From positions 3,774,501 to 3,838,500 of the forward strand of contig NZ_JACHIU010000001.1 in assembly GCF_014207705.1 (NCBI RefSeq): 64,000 nucleotides of DNA, read 5' to 3'. This DNA is from Sphaerisporangium rubeum (lineage in GTDB: Bacteria > Actinomycetota > Actinomycetes > Streptosporangiales > Streptosporangiaceae). The position numbers were made by a program, and so were the translations under genes. Of this stretch, positions 24,752-33,514 are shown one piece after another (position 1 is the first letter of the stretch; every line of letters begins with the position of its first letter). The notes below the pieces were generated by a model, which did no database searches, had not been told where the DNA came from, and saw only the letters and a program-made list of their open reading frames with translations.

Positions 24752-25408
24752 TCAGGCACGGATCTCGGTGTCCAGGCGGGGGCGGGAGGCGGCGACCGAG
24801 CGGGTGGCGGCCGTCAGGGTGTCGCCGGCGCCGACCATGAGGGCCACCAGCTGGGCTTCGAACACCCGGTCGGCGTCGCAGGGCTCGATGAGGTACTCCC
24901 CCAGTTCCAGGGTGACCAGGCCGTGCACGGCCGTCCACAGCTGATGGGCGATCAGCTCGGCGTCGCCGACGGCGAACCGGCCGGCGGTCAGGCAGCGGGT
25001 GGCGCAGCCGACGACGGTGCCGAGGGTGTAGCGGCCGTACTGGCGGTCCTCGGCGCCGAGGGAGAACCCGCCGAGGGACGCGCCGCCGAACATGACCGCG
25101 TACAGGTGGGGGTTGGTGAGCGCGTTGTGCCGGTAGGCGCGGCCGAGGAGCACCATGTCGCACACCGGGTCGGCGGTCTCGGCGACCCGCAGGAAGTGGT
25201 CCTGCAGGCGCGCGAAACCCTCGTAGACCATTTCGCGTACCAGGCCGCTCATGCCGCCGAAGTTGGTGTACACGGCCATGGTGGAGCTGCCGGCCTCGGT
25301 GGCCAGGCGGCGTGCCGACAGGGCCTGGGGGCCCTCGTCGGCGAGGAGGCGGGCGGCGATGTCCACCAGCGCGGGGCCGGTACGCGGATCGGATCGTCGT
25401 GGGCTCAC
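24752..25408 (-). CDS. TetR/AcrR-family repressor
   Basis: A 218-residue regulator. The N-terminal HTH spans about residues 10-55 (LVDIAARLLADEGPQALS, RRLATEAGSSTMAVYTNFGG), ending with the typical Y-T-x-F-G that leads into helix 4. The C-terminal ligand and dimer domain resembles the TetR_C_13/WHG group. It starts at the GTG at 25408; an ATG further upstream would run through the operator and is unlikely. Two copies of ATAACNCCGTTAT lie at 25423-25457, directly upstream, so it probably represses itself and the divergent gene. Confidence 0.9.
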   Translation of the reverse strand: MSPRRSDPRTGPALVDIAARLLADEGPQALSARRLATEAGSSTMAVYTNFGGMSGLVREMVYEGFARLQDHFLRVAETADPVCDMVLLGRAYRHNALTNPHLYAVMFGGASLGGFSLGAEDRQYGRYTLGTVVGCATRCLTAGRFAVGDAELIAHQLWTAVHGLVTLELGEYLIEPCDADRVFEAQLVALMVGAGDTLTAATRSVAASRPRLDTEIRA

Positions 25409-25422
25409 TTGACGAGTATGGC

Positions 25423-25457
25423 ATAACACCGTTATTTTTGGCATAACGCCGTTATGC
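25423..25457. promoter_or_regulatory. Paired TetR operators
   Basis: Two palindromes of the same consensus: ATAACACCGTTAT (25423-25435) and GCATAACGCCGTTATGC (25441-25457, perfect 8-1-8). They fill the gap between the divergent TetR and carotenoid-oxygenase-like genes, 14 and 23 bases from the two starts respectively. Sequence symmetry, duplication and position all support binding by the adjacent repressor. Confidence 0.78.
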
Positions 25458-25480
25458 AAACCAGTATCCGGAGGTCCCCG

Positions 25481-26497
25481 ATGGCCGTCACCGAGCACGC
25501 CCAGTCCTGGGCCCCCGCACGACCCCGCCCCGCCGCCGCGCACCCCGGCGGCCCGGCCGTCGGTGCCGGGGAGGGAACAGACCGACAGGACCTGCCGGTG
25601 GACACCTCCGGTACGGCCCGGCCTCCTGTCCAGGTGGCCGGGCCGGCCGCGGGAACCGGGACGTTCGACGTCCAGGGGGTGATCCCCGCGGAACTGGACG
25701 GGGCCCTGGTGCGGATCGGGCCGGCGAGGCGTCCCGGGCGGCCGCTGGTGTGCGGCATCCGGATCGACGGCGGGGCCGCGCGGCGGCTCACCCTCGGCGA
25801 CCTTCCCGGGGAGATGCCGGCGGCCGATCCCGCGGCCGGGGTCAGGGTGGTGGCGCGTACGGCGCGGTTCACGGTGCTGTACGACCCGCCGGTCGCCTAC
25901 AGCCGGGCCGCCGAGCTGATGGGCGACCCGGTCCCCTACCGGCCGCACGGCCGGCCCGCGCGGGCCGGGTTGCGGGCCCGTGGCGGTGTGCCGCAATGGT
26001 TCACCGTGGAGCCGTGGGAGCGGGTGGTGAACGCCTTCGAGGACGGCGACGGCCGGGTCGTGGCCGACGTCGTCAGCGTCGCCGGGACGCGCCGCTGGAC
26101 GCTGGACCCGCGCGGCGGGGCCGGTGGCCGCACCCTGCGGGACGCGCCGCGGGTCGCGGTGGCGGACCCGCGGACGGCCGGACGGCCGCACCAGGTTCTT
26201 TTCGGCCTGGACGCCGGCGGGCAGGCGGTGGTCACCTGTGACCTGGCCGCCGGCACCCGCAGGGTGCGGCGTTTACGGTCCGGCCTGTGCGCCGAGACGC
26301 CGGTGTTCGTGCCACGCGGCCGCGCCGAGGGCGACGGCCGACTGCTCGTCCCGGTGCACGACCACACGCGCCGCCGCGCCGAACTGCTGATCCTGGACGC
26401 CATGAACCCCGCCGCGTCCCCCGAAGCCGTGATCACCCTGCCGTTCCTGCCGCCACCCGCCGACCGCGTCCTGTGGCTCCCCGCCGGACACGACTGA
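25481..26497 (+). CDS. Carotenoid oxygenase remnant lacking the iron-binding core
   Basis: A 338-residue protein with recognisable pieces of the carotenoid cleavage oxygenase family: GVIPAELDGALVRIGP near residue 70, WERVVNAFEDGDGRVVADV near residue 180, and ETPVFVPRGRAEGDGRLLVP followed by ELLILDA near residue 285. Functional members are about 450-500 residues and use four His to hold Fe(II). Here the central segment (GDGMVH, AHPKVDP-type and HDF-type motifs) is missing, the His of the HPLNA-type motif is replaced (WERVVNA), and the terminal HGxW motif is absent. It therefore probably cannot cleave carotenoids. The first 60 residues are Pro/Ala-rich. GGAGGT lies five bases before the ATG. 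It is kept open and under the paired TetR operators. Confidence 0.7.
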   Translation: MAVTEHAQSWAPARPRPAAAHPGGPAVGAGEGTDRQDLPVDTSGTARPPVQVAGPAAGTGTFDVQGVIPAELDGALVRIGPARRPGRPLVCGIRIDGGAARRLTLGDLPGEMPAADPAAGVRVVARTARFTVLYDPPVAYSRAAELMGDPVPYRPHGRPARAGLRARGGVPQWFTVEPWERVVNAFEDGDGRVVADVVSVAGTRRWTLDPRGGAGGRTLRDAPRVAVADPRTAGRPHQVLFGLDAGGQAVVTCDLAAGTRRVRRLRSGLCAETPVFVPRGRAEGDGRLLVPVHDHTRRRAELLILDAMNPAASPEAVITLPFLPPPADRVLWLPAGHD

Positions 26498-26935
26498 GAA
26501 CCGGCGACGGCCCCGGCGACCCGGCCGCGCGACGATGACCTCGACGTCATCGGCCCGCCTGCCGGTGACCCGCCGCACGACGGCGCCGGATTCGCCACAC
26601 CGCGTCCCACCGCGTCGGCGCCGAGGGGAAAGCCCGACGTGGACGGAGGGGTGGCGGCCAGGGGGAAGCCGGTCGGAGACGGGAGAGCCGCAGGACGCCG
26701 ACGGAGGGCGGCGGCCAGGGGGAAGCCGGTCGGGGAGGGGAGAGCCGCAGGAAGCCGGTCGTAGCCGGGGACACAGCGGCCACGGGAAGGCCGCTGATCG
26801 ACCGGGAGACCACGGCCACCGGACAACCGGCAGGGAAACCTGGTCGGACACGGGATGGCCGCAACCGCGAGGGAGGCCGGTCGTGGCCGGGGGTAGAGCG
26901 GCCACGGGAAAGCCGGTGTGTACGCCGGGCCGGCC
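26498..26935. repeat. Intergenic region with degenerate tandem repeats
   Basis: A 438-base gap. A 57/58-base unit beginning GACGGAGGG is tandemly repeated at 26642-26699 and 26700-26756 with few differences. A second unit, GGTCGTRGCCGGGG followed by AGCGGCCACGGGAARGCCG, occurs at about 26756-26795 and 26877-26915. AAGCCGGTCG is common to several units. No gene is supported; open frames here encode only the repeat. Confidence 0.7.
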
Positions 26936-27964
26936 TCATCGATGTGGTGCCGGTCCGTGGTTTCCTTGGGGGTCGGCAGGGTGGTCGACGATGGCGCGCA
27001 TGGCGTGTTCGGCGGCTTTGGCGTCGCCGGACTGGATGGCTTCGGCGACGTCGGCGTGGCGGCGGATGGCGGCGCCTTCGCCGGTGCGGGAGAGCGGGGT
27101 GTGCGGGGAGCGGCCGCGCAGGACCTCGGTGATGACGCCGGTGAGTGCGCTCAGCATCTCGTTGCCGGAGGCCTCCAGCAGAGTGCGGTGGAACAGGATG
27201 TCGGCCTGCAGGTAGTCGTCGATGTCGCCGGCGCGGCCGTGGACGGCCATGCGCATCACGGCGCCGGTCAGCACGCCGCACTGGGCCGGGGTGGCGTTGC
27301 CCGCGGCGAGGGCCGCGGCCACCGGTTCCACGCCGCGGCGCAGGTCGGTCAGGGAACGCAGCAACGAGTCGCGGTCGCCGCCGGACAGGCGCCAGCGGAT
27401 GACGTGCGGGTCGAGCAGGTTCCAGGCGGCACGGGGTGCGACGGTCACCCCGACACGGCGGCGGCTGGTCACCAGGCCCATCGACTCAAGGACACGGATG
27501 GCCTCGCGCACCACCGATCGCGACACCCCGAAGCGGCGTTCCAGCTGCTCGCCACGCAGCACGGCGCCGGCGGCCAGGTCCCCAGAGGTGATCAGCGCGC
27601 CGAGAGCGTCGAGCACGTCGCCGTGCAGGCCCGAACCGGACGCCGAGGCGGCGGGACCATCGGCCGAGGTCGCCCCGGACGCTGTGAACGCGGTCGCGGG
27701 CCGGCCTGACGGTTGCGGAGCGGGCCCGGTCGCCGCGCGGTGGGCCGGGGCCGGCATGGCGGCGGGACCGGTCGCCGGGGCTGGTGTGGACGCCGTGAGG
27801 GAGGCTGTGGTGGTTGTGCGGCCGGACGGCGGCTGGGGATCGGTCCCGGTCGCGGTGAGCGGGGCGGCCTTGGGGGGTCGTGTCACAGAGTGGTGCGCCG
27901 GGGCCGGAACCGTGCCGGGGGGTGGGGCCGGGGGTGCCGGATTGGTCTGGTCATTGCCCTCCAC
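26936..27964 (-). CDS. gntR: GntR/FadR-subfamily regulator, probable gluconate repressor
   Basis: A 342-residue regulator. About 115 residues of Ala/Pro/Thr-rich, apparently disordered sequence precede a winged-helix domain (VLDALGALITSGDLAAGAVLRG, then LERRFGVSRSVVREAIRVLE, about residues 115-170) and a FadR-type helical ligand domain (FCD) with the metal-ligand pattern spread over DYLQADILFHRTLLEASGN and HADVAEAI. The start is uncertain: GTG at 27964 has GAGAGGA upstream, but starts inside the low-complexity tail are possible; normal family length is about 230-250. It diverges from gluconokinase, which makes gluconate repression the likely role. Confidence 0.85.
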   Translation of the reverse strand: MEGNDQTNPAPPAPPPGTVPAPAHHSVTRPPKAAPLTATGTDPQPPSGRTTTTASLTASTPAPATGPAAMPAPAHRAATGPAPQPSGRPATAFTASGATSADGPAASASGSGLHGDVLDALGALITSGDLAAGAVLRGEQLERRFGVSRSVVREAIRVLESMGLVTSRRRVGVTVAPRAAWNLLDPHVIRWRLSGGDRDSLLRSLTDLRRGVEPVAAALAAGNATPAQCGVLTGAVMRMAVHGRAGDIDDYLQADILFHRTLLEASGNEMLSALTGVITEVLRGRSPHTPLSRTGEGAAIRRHADVAEAIQSGDAKAAEHAMRAIVDHPADPQGNHGPAPHR

Positions 27965-28014
27965 GGTCGCCGATCCTCTCACGATATGGACGCAAGGCCA
28001 GCCAACCACCCTTT

Positions 28015-28025
28015 ACATATGATGT
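28015..28025. promoter_or_regulatory. Possible GntR operator in the gntR-gntK gap
   Basis: ACATATGATGT is a 4-3-4 palindrome in a conspicuously AT-rich patch (28010-28065) between the divergent regulator and kinase genes. FadR-type GntR proteins bind short palindromes with a few-base centre. The assignment rests on symmetry and location only. Confidence 0.4.
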
Positions 28026-28119
28026 TTTGAGTTCTTACCTTGATTATGACTTACCTTTTCTGCCACTCTGTCACGGAGTGTCCAGCTGTGCCACCCGTCC
28101 CCGATCGTGAGGTCCGCCG

Positions 28120-28683
28120 ATGACCACCGCCGACCCTCCGCTCGCTGCCCCCCGCCCCGGCGGGCAAACCTCGCCGGTGCCGTTGCTCGTGGTCATGGGG
28201 GTGTCGGGGTCGGGGAAGACGACGGTGGGGCGGGCCCTGGCGGAGCGGCTGGGGGTGCCGTTCGCGGACGCGGACGATTTCCACGGGGAGGCCAACATCG
28301 CCAAGATGACGGCGGGGGTCGCGCTGCAGGACGCCGACCGGTTGCCGTGGCTGCGGCGGGTGGGGGCGTGGCTGGCGGGGCAGGCCGGTGGCGGGGTGGT
28401 GACGTGCTCGGCGTTGCGGCGGCGGTACCGCGACGTGCTGCGCGAGCAGGTGCCGGATGCGTTGTTCGTGCATCTGGACGGTGACCGGGAGGTGGTGCGG
28501 CGGCGGGTGGCGCGGCGGCGGGGTCACTTCATGCCGGTGACGCTGGTGGACTCGCAGTACGCGGCGCTGGAGCCGCTCGGTCCCGACGAGAACGGGGTGG
28601 TGCTGGACTTCTCCCGGGAGGCCGGCCGGCTGGTGGAGGACTTCCTGGCGGCGACCGGACGGGAAAACCGACAAAAGGGATAA
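28120..28683 (+). CDS. gntK: Gluconokinase
   Basis: A 187-residue P-loop kinase converting D-gluconate plus ATP to 6-phosphogluconate. Walker A is GVSGSGKTTVG near residue 32, followed by the substrate motif FADADDFHGEANIAKMTAG, both diagnostic for gluconokinase against shikimate or adenylate kinases. The LID-like segment and HLDGDREVVRRRVARRRGHFMP follow (key: RRGHFMP). GAGGT precedes the ATG at 28120. It diverges from a GntR repressor and lies near phosphoketolase, consistent with gluconate use through the pentose phosphate pool. Confidence 0.94.
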   Translation: MTTADPPLAAPRPGGQTSPVPLLVVMGVSGSGKTTVGRALAERLGVPFADADDFHGEANIAKMTAGVALQDADRLPWLRRVGAWLAGQAGGGVVTCSALRRRYRDVLREQVPDALFVHLDGDREVVRRRVARRRGHFMPVTLVDSQYAALEPLGPDENGVVLDFSREAGRLVEDFLAATGRENRQKG

Positions 28684-28723
28684 ATCGTGCGTCCGGTGGG
28701 CCGGGCCGGGGTACAGGCACCTC

Positions 28724-29281
28724 ATGGCGGAGTTTCTCACCGACATCCAGACGCTGCGCGAGCGGGCCAGGGCCGAGATCGACAAGGGCCCGGTCACCGA
28801 GGCCTACGGCGCCGACCTGCCCCGCGTCATCCAGGTGTGCAACGAGGCCCTGGCCACCGAGATCGTCTGCGTGCTGCGGTACAAACGCCACTACTACACC
28901 GCCACCGGCATCCACGCCGAGCCGGTCGCCGCCGAGTTCCTGGAGCACGCCGCCGACGAGCAGCGGCACGCCGACATGCTGGCCGGCCGCATCACCCAGC
29001 TCGGGGGGCAGCCCGACTTCGACCCCGCGCGGCTCAGCACGCGGTCCCACACCCAGTACGACGACAGCCCCGACCTGATCGACATGATCCGGGAGGACCT
29101 GGTCGCCGAACGCGTCGCCATCGCCTCCTACACCGAGATCGCGCAGTGGCTCGGCGACGGCGACCCCACCACCCGGCGGGTGTTCGAGGAACTGCTGGCC
29201 GACGAGGAGGACCACGCCGACGACCTGGCCAGCCTGCTGGCACGCCTGCCCCGCCGGGACGCCGGCGGGATGGTCACCTAG
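28724..29281 (+). CDS. Ferritin-like di-iron protein (bacterioferritin-related)
   Basis: A 185-residue four-helix bundle of the ferritin-like superfamily. Metal ligands are visible as Glu in NEALATEIVCVL, ExxH in LEHAADEQRHADML, Glu in EDLVAERVAIASYTEI, and ExxH in ADEEDHADDLASLL. Iron oxidation or storage is the likely role; a heme-binding Met typical of bacterioferritin is not obvious. It follows gntK by 40 bases on the same strand. No clear ribosome binding site precedes the ATG, so it could be leaderless or co-transcribed with gntK. It converges tightly with phosphoketolase, with three bases between stops. Confidence 0.85.
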   Translation: MAEFLTDIQTLRERARAEIDKGPVTEAYGADLPRVIQVCNEALATEIVCVLRYKRHYYTATGIHAEPVAAEFLEHAADEQRHADMLAGRITQLGGQPDFDPARLSTRSHTQYDDSPDLIDMIREDLVAERVAIASYTEIAQWLGDGDPTTRRVFEELLADEEDHADDLASLLARLPRRDAGGMVT

Positions 29282-29284
29282 CGG

Positions 29285-31612
29285 TCACACCGGGGGCTGG
29301 TGCGGCCAGGTCCAGTCACGGATCTGCGGCGGGTCCTCGCCGTGCTCACGGGTGTAGGCGCGTGCGCGCAGCCGGTCGTCCTGCATCTGCTGGCGCAGGT
29401 GGCCGTACCGTTCGCCGAGCCCGGGGACCCGGTCGATGACGTCCATCACCAGGTGGAAACGGTCGATGTTGTTCAGCATGCACATGTCGAACGGCGTGGT
29501 GGTGGTGCCCTCCTCGATGTAGCCGCGCACGTGCAGGTTGCCGTGGCCGGCGCGGCGGTAGGTGAGGCGGTGGATCAGCCACGGGTATCCGTGGAAGTTG
29601 AAGACGCACGGCTTGCCGGTGGTGAACAGCGCGTCGTAGGCCTCGTCGGTCAGCCCGTGGGGGTGCTCGGCGGCCGGCTGCAGGCGCATCAGGTCCACCA
29701 CGTTGACCACGCGGACCTTCAGGTCCGGGATGTGGCGGCGCAGCAGGTCGGCCGCGGCCAGGGTCTCCAGGGTGGGGACGTCCCCGGCGCAGGCCAGCAC
29801 CACGTCGGGCTCGGCGCCCTCGTCGGTGGAGGCCCACGGCAGGATGCCGAGCCCCCGGGTGCAGTGCACGATCGCCTCGTCCATGGTCATCAGGTCCAGC
29901 ACCGGCTGCTTGCCGGCCACCACGACGTTGACGTAGTCCCGCGAGCGCAGGCAGTGGTCGGCCACCGACAGCAGCGTGTTGGTGTCCGGCGGCAGGTACA
30001 CCCGCACCACGGTGGACTTCTTGTTGACCACCACGTCGAGGAACCCGGGGTCCTGGTGGGTGAAGCCGTTGTGGTCCTGGCGCCACACGTGCGAGCTGAG
30101 CAGGTAGTTCAGGGAGGCCACCGGCCGGCGCCAGGGGATCTTGCGGGTGGTCTCCAGCCACTTGGCGTGCTGGTTGAACATCGAGTCCACGATGTGGATG
30201 AACGCCTCGTAGGAGTTGAGCAGCCCGTGGCGGCCGGTCAGCAGGTAGCCCTCCAGCCAGCCCTGGCAGGTGTGCTCGCTGAGGATCTCCATCACCCGGC
30301 CGTGGGGGGCCAGGCCGGTGTCGGTGGGCTCGATCGCGGCGGCCCACACGCGGGAGGTGGTCTCGAACACCGCCGACAGGCGGTTGGAGTCGGTCTCGTC
30401 CGGGCCCATCAGGCGGAACGTATCGGGGTTGGCGGTGATGACGTCGCGCAGGAAACGGCCGAGGGACCGGGTCGGCTCGGTGGTGGCGGCCGCGGGGGCC
30501 TTGACGTCGGCGGCGTAGGAGGTGAAGTCGGGCAGGGTGAGGGGCCGCAGCAGTTCCCCGCCGTTGGCGTGCGGGTTGGCGCTCATCCTCCTCTGCCCGG
30601 CCGGGGCGGCGGCCCGCACCTGCGGGACGGGGGCGCCGGTGGCGTCGAACAGCTCGCCGGGGCGGTAGGACCGCATCCACTGTTCCAGCTGCTCCAGGTG
30701 CGCGGGGTCGTCGCGCACCCGCGCCAGGGGGACCTGGTGGGACCGCCAGGTGCCCTCCACCGGCAGGCCGTCCACCTCGCGGGGCCCGGTCCAGCCCTTG
30801 GGGCTGCGCAGCACGATCATGGGCCAGGGGTCGCGGGCCCCGGCCTTGATCGCGGCGATCTGGTCGAACACGGTGTCCAGGGTGGCGGCCATCGCCTGGT
30901 GCATCTCGGCGGGGTCGTCGCCGGCCACCACGTGGGGACGGTGGCCGTAGCCCTCCAGCAGGCGCAGCAGGTCGCGTTCGGGGATGCGGGCCAGCACCGT
31001 CGGGCCCGCGATCTTGTAGCCGTTCAGGTGGAGGATCGGCAGCACCACGCCGTCCCGGGTGGGGTCGACGAACTTGTTGGAGTGCCAGCCGGTGGCCAGC
31101 GGCCCGGTCTCGGCCTCCCCGTCACCCACCACGCACGCCACCACCAGATCGGGGTTGTCGAACGCGGCACCGTAGGCGTGCGACAGCGAGTACCCGAGCT
31201 CGCCGCCCTCGTGGATGGAGCCGGGGGTCTCCGGCGCCACATGGCTCGGGATGCCGCCGGGGAAGGAGAACTGGCGGAACAGCCGCCGCATGCCCTCCTC
31301 GTCCTGCGACACGTACGGGTAGACCTCCGAGTAGGTGCCCTCCAGCCAGGCGTTGGCCACCGCGGCCGGGCCGCCGTGTCCCGGGCCCATGATGTAGATC
31401 ATGTCCTGGTCGCGTTCGCGGATGACCCGGTCCAGGTGCGCCAGGCAGAAGTTCAGCCCCGGGCTGGTCCCCCAGTGGCCGAGCAGCCGCGGTTTGACGT
31501 GCTCGGGCCGCAGCGGCTCACGCAGCAGCGGGTTGTCCAGCAGGTAGATCTGGCCCACGGACAGGTAGTTGGCGGCTCGCCACAAGGCGTCGACGGACGC
31601 GAGATCGGTCAT
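29285..31612 (-). CDS. xfp: Phosphoketolase (xylulose-5-P/fructose-6-P)
   Basis: A 775-residue thiamine diphosphate enzyme splitting xylulose 5-phosphate (and often fructose 6-phosphate) into acetyl-phosphate plus glyceraldehyde 3-phosphate or erythrose 4-phosphate. Family signatures: [17 protein letters not shown] at the N-terminus, [11 protein letters not shown], the ThDP-binding [20 protein letters not shown] near residue 160, and the C-terminal [22 protein letters not shown] (key: [14 protein letters not shown]). Length is normal. The start at 31612 is fixed by homology; no strong ribosome binding site is seen. With gntR and gntK it forms a carbon module that could convert gluconate to acetyl-phosphate by a phosphoketolase bypass. 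Confidence 0.95.
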   Translation of the reverse strand: MTDLASVDALWRAANYLSVGQIYLLDNPLLREPLRPEHVKPRLLGHWGTSPGLNFCLAHLDRVIRERDQDMIYIMGPGHGGPAAVANAWLEGTYSEVYPYVSQDEEGMRRLFRQFSFPGGIPSHVAPETPGSIHEGGELGYSLSHAYGAAFDNPDLVVACVVGDGEAETGPLATGWHSNKFVDPTRDGVVLPILHLNGYKIAGPTVLARIPERDLLRLLEGYGHRPHVVAGDDPAEMHQAMAATLDTVFDQIAAIKAGARDPWPMIVLRSPKGWTGPREVDGLPVEGTWRSHQVPLARVRDDPAHLEQLEQWMRSYRPGELFDATGAPVPQVRAAAPAGQRRMSANPHANGGELLRPLTLPDFTSYAADVKAPAAATTEPTRSLGRFLRDVITANPDTFRLMGPDETDSNRLSAVFETTSRVWAAAIEPTDTGLAPHGRVMEILSEHTCQGWLEGYLLTGRHGLLNSYEAFIHIVDSMFNQHAKWLETTRKIPWRRPVASLNYLLSSHVWRQDHNGFTHQDPGFLDVVVNKKSTVVRVYLPPDTNTLLSVADHCLRSRDYVNVVVAGKQPVLDLMTMDEAIVHCTRGLGILPWASTDEGAEPDVVLACAGDVPTLETLAAADLLRRHIPDLKVRVVNVVDLMRLQPAAEHPHGLTDEAYDALFTTGKPCVFNFHGYPWLIHRLTYRRAGHGNLHVRGYIEEGTTTTPFDMCMLNNIDRFHLVMDVIDRVPGLGERYGHLRQQMQDDRLRARAYTREHGEDPPQIRDWTWPHQPPV

Positions 31613-31726
31613 GGGGACCAGCGTTCCCCCATCGGGAGGGTTGTCCCAGGGACCTTCGTCCCGCCGGTGGTCCCCCGCCGGTGGCGCCGGGGGAAAACCC
31701 GTTGCGGGACTGCCGGTGCGCGGCGC

Positions 31727-31732
31727 TAGGGT
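31727..31732 (+). promoter_or_regulatory. -10 box of leaderless ABC transporter operon
   Basis: TAGGGT ends seven bases before the ATG at 31740; no ribosome binding site intervenes. TTGCGG at 31702-31707 is a possible -35 with a long 19-base spacer. Confidence 0.5.
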
Positions 31733-31739
31733 CGGGCCC

Positions 31740-32669
31740 ATGACGGCGGGATCGCTCATCCATGCCCGGGGGCTGGTCAAACGGTTCGGCGCGTTCACCG
31801 CGGTGGACGGCATCGACCTGGACGTCGCGCCGGGGGAGGCGTTCGGGTTCCTCGGGCCCAACGGCGCGGGGAAGTCCTCCACGATGCGCATGATCGGGTG
31901 CGTGTCGCTGCCCACCGCAGGTGAGCTGCGGATCCTCGGCATGGACCCGGCCGCCGACGGGCCCCGCATCCGGGCCAGGCTCGGGGTGTGCCCGCAGACC
32001 GACAACCTCGACCCCGACCTGAACGTCCGGGAGAACCTCACCACCTACGCGCGGTACTTCGGCATCGGCAGGGCCGAGGCGCGGCGCAGGGCCGACCAGA
32101 TGCTGGAGTTCGTCCGGCTCGCCGACCGGGCCGGCAGCACCGTGGAGCCGTTGTCGGGCGGCATGAAACGCCGGCTCACCATCGCGCGCGCACTGATCAA
32201 CGACCCCGGCCTGGTGCTGCTGGACGAGCCCACCACCGGGCTGGACCCCCAGGCGCGGCACCTGCTGTGGGAGCGGCTGTTCCAGCTGAAACGCCGCGGC
32301 ACCACCTTGGTGCTCACCACGCACTACATGGACGAGGCCGAGCAGCTGTGCGACCGGCTGGTCGTCATGGACGGCGGCCGCATCGTCGCCGAGGGGTCCC
32401 CCCGCGCGCTCATCGAGACCTACTCCACCCCTGAGGTGGTGGAGCTGCGGTTCGGCGACCAGCGGCCCGCCGACGTCGCCGGCAAGCTGACCGGCGCCGG
32501 GGAACGCGTCGACCCGCTGCCCGACCGGGTGCTGGTGTACGCCGCCGACGGCGACGCCGCCGTCGCCGAGGTGCACCGCCGCGGCCTGTCCCCCACCAGC
32601 GTGCTTGTGCGCCGCTCCACCCTGGAGGACGTGTTCCTGCACATCACCGGCCGCACCCTGGTCGACTGA
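31740..32669 (+). CDS. ABC-2 exporter ATP-binding protein (NodI/DrrA-like)
   Basis: A 309-residue ATPase. Walker A is [16 protein letters not shown] near residue 36, the signature motif is [15 protein letters not shown] near 138, Walker B is [14 protein letters not shown] near 158, and the switch His is in [15 protein letters not shown]. The C-terminal domain with [12 protein letters not shown] is typical of the NodI/DrrA branch that pairs with ABC-2 permeases. It is the first gene of a three-gene operon, with its stop overlapping the next start (TGATG). Transcription appears leaderless. Such systems export antibiotics, lipids or polysaccharides; substrate unknown. Confidence 0.93.
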   Translation: MTAGSLIHARGLVKRFGAFTAVDGIDLDVAPGEAFGFLGPNGAGKSSTMRMIGCVSLPTAGELRILGMDPAADGPRIRARLGVCPQTDNLDPDLNVRENLTTYARYFGIGRAEARRRADQMLEFVRLADRAGSTVEPLSGGMKRRLTIARALINDPGLVLLDEPTTGLDPQARHLLWERLFQLKRRGTTLVLTTHYMDEAEQLCDRLVVMDGGRIVAEGSPRALIETYSTPEVVELRFGDQRPADVAGKLTGAGERVDPLPDRVLVYAADGDAAVAEVHRRGLSPTSVLVRRSTLEDVFLHITGRTLVD

Positions 32670-33508
32670 TGGCCACCACGGCGGCCGGCGCGACGGCCGG
32701 GAACGGCGGGGACGCGCCGATGGCCGGCGAGCCCGGTGAGCGCGGCATCAGCCGGCGGTCCAGTGTGGCGGTGCTGGAACGGCACCTGGTGCTGCACCGC
32801 AGGCTGTGGCGGGCCTCGGCGGCGTCGTCGTTCCTGATGCCGCTGATGATCGTGGCAGGGTTCGGCCTCGGTGTCGGCGGCTACATCGGCCAGGTCCAGG
32901 GGGTCGACTACCTGGCGTGGATCGTGCCGGGGGTGCTGGCCTCCACCGCGTTCCAGGTGGCCGTCGGCGAGACCACCTGGCCGGTGTTCGGCGACTTCAA
33001 ATGGGTCCGCGCCTATCACGCCATGCGCGCCACCCCGGTGCGGGTCGCCGACATCGTCGCCGGCGGCCTTCTGTTCGTGCTGCTGCGCGTGGTGTCGTCG
33101 GTGCTGATCGTGTGCGCCGTCACCGCGGCGTTCGGCGCGCTGCGCTCCCCGTGGGCCCTTCTCACACCGCTGGTGTGCGGCCTGGTGGGGCTGGCCGCCG
33201 CCGCACCCACCACCGCGTTCGCCGCCACCGTGTCCCACGACAGCTACTTCGTGCTGCTGTTCCGGTTCGGCGTCGTCCCCGCCATGCTGTTCGGCGGCGT
33301 GTTCTTCCCCGTCGAGCAGCTGCCCGCCGTGGCCCGGCCGGTGGCGTACGTGTCGCCGCTGTGGCACGGGGTGGAGCTGCAGCGCGCCGCCACCCTCGGC
33401 GCCGCGCCGCACTGGCCGGTCGCCGTCCACGTGGCCTACCTGCTGGCGGTCACCGCCGCCGGGACCTTCCTGGCGCTGCGCGCCTTCCGCCGACGCCTCC
33501 AGGACTGA
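32669..33508 (+). CDS. ABC-2 permease 1
   Basis: A 279-residue integral membrane protein with six predicted helices and the ABC-2 pattern (FLMPLMIVAGFGLGVGGYIG near residue 53; FGVVPAMLFGGVFFPVEQLP near 205). The first 40 residues are Ala/Gly-rich and cytosolic. Its ATG overlaps the ATPase stop. With the next gene it forms a heterodimeric NodJ/DrrB-like channel. Confidence 0.9.
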   Translation: MATTAAGATAGNGGDAPMAGEPGERGISRRSSVAVLERHLVLHRRLWRASAASSFLMPLMIVAGFGLGVGGYIGQVQGVDYLAWIVPGVLASTAFQVAVGETTWPVFGDFKWVRAYHAMRATPVRVADIVAGGLLFVLLRVVSSVLIVCAVTAAFGALRSPWALLTPLVCGLVGLAAAAPTTAFAATVSHDSYFVLLFRFGVVPAMLFGGVFFPVEQLPAVARPVAYVSPLWHGVELQRAATLGAAPHWPVAVHVAYLLAVTAAGTFLALRAFRRRLQD

Positions 33509-33514
33509 TCACCC

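Noticed and set aside
26498..26935. A protein encoded on the minus strand in the repeat region
   Set aside because: The frame consists of repeat-encoded Pro/Ala/Arg peptides and is not linked to a start site or domain.
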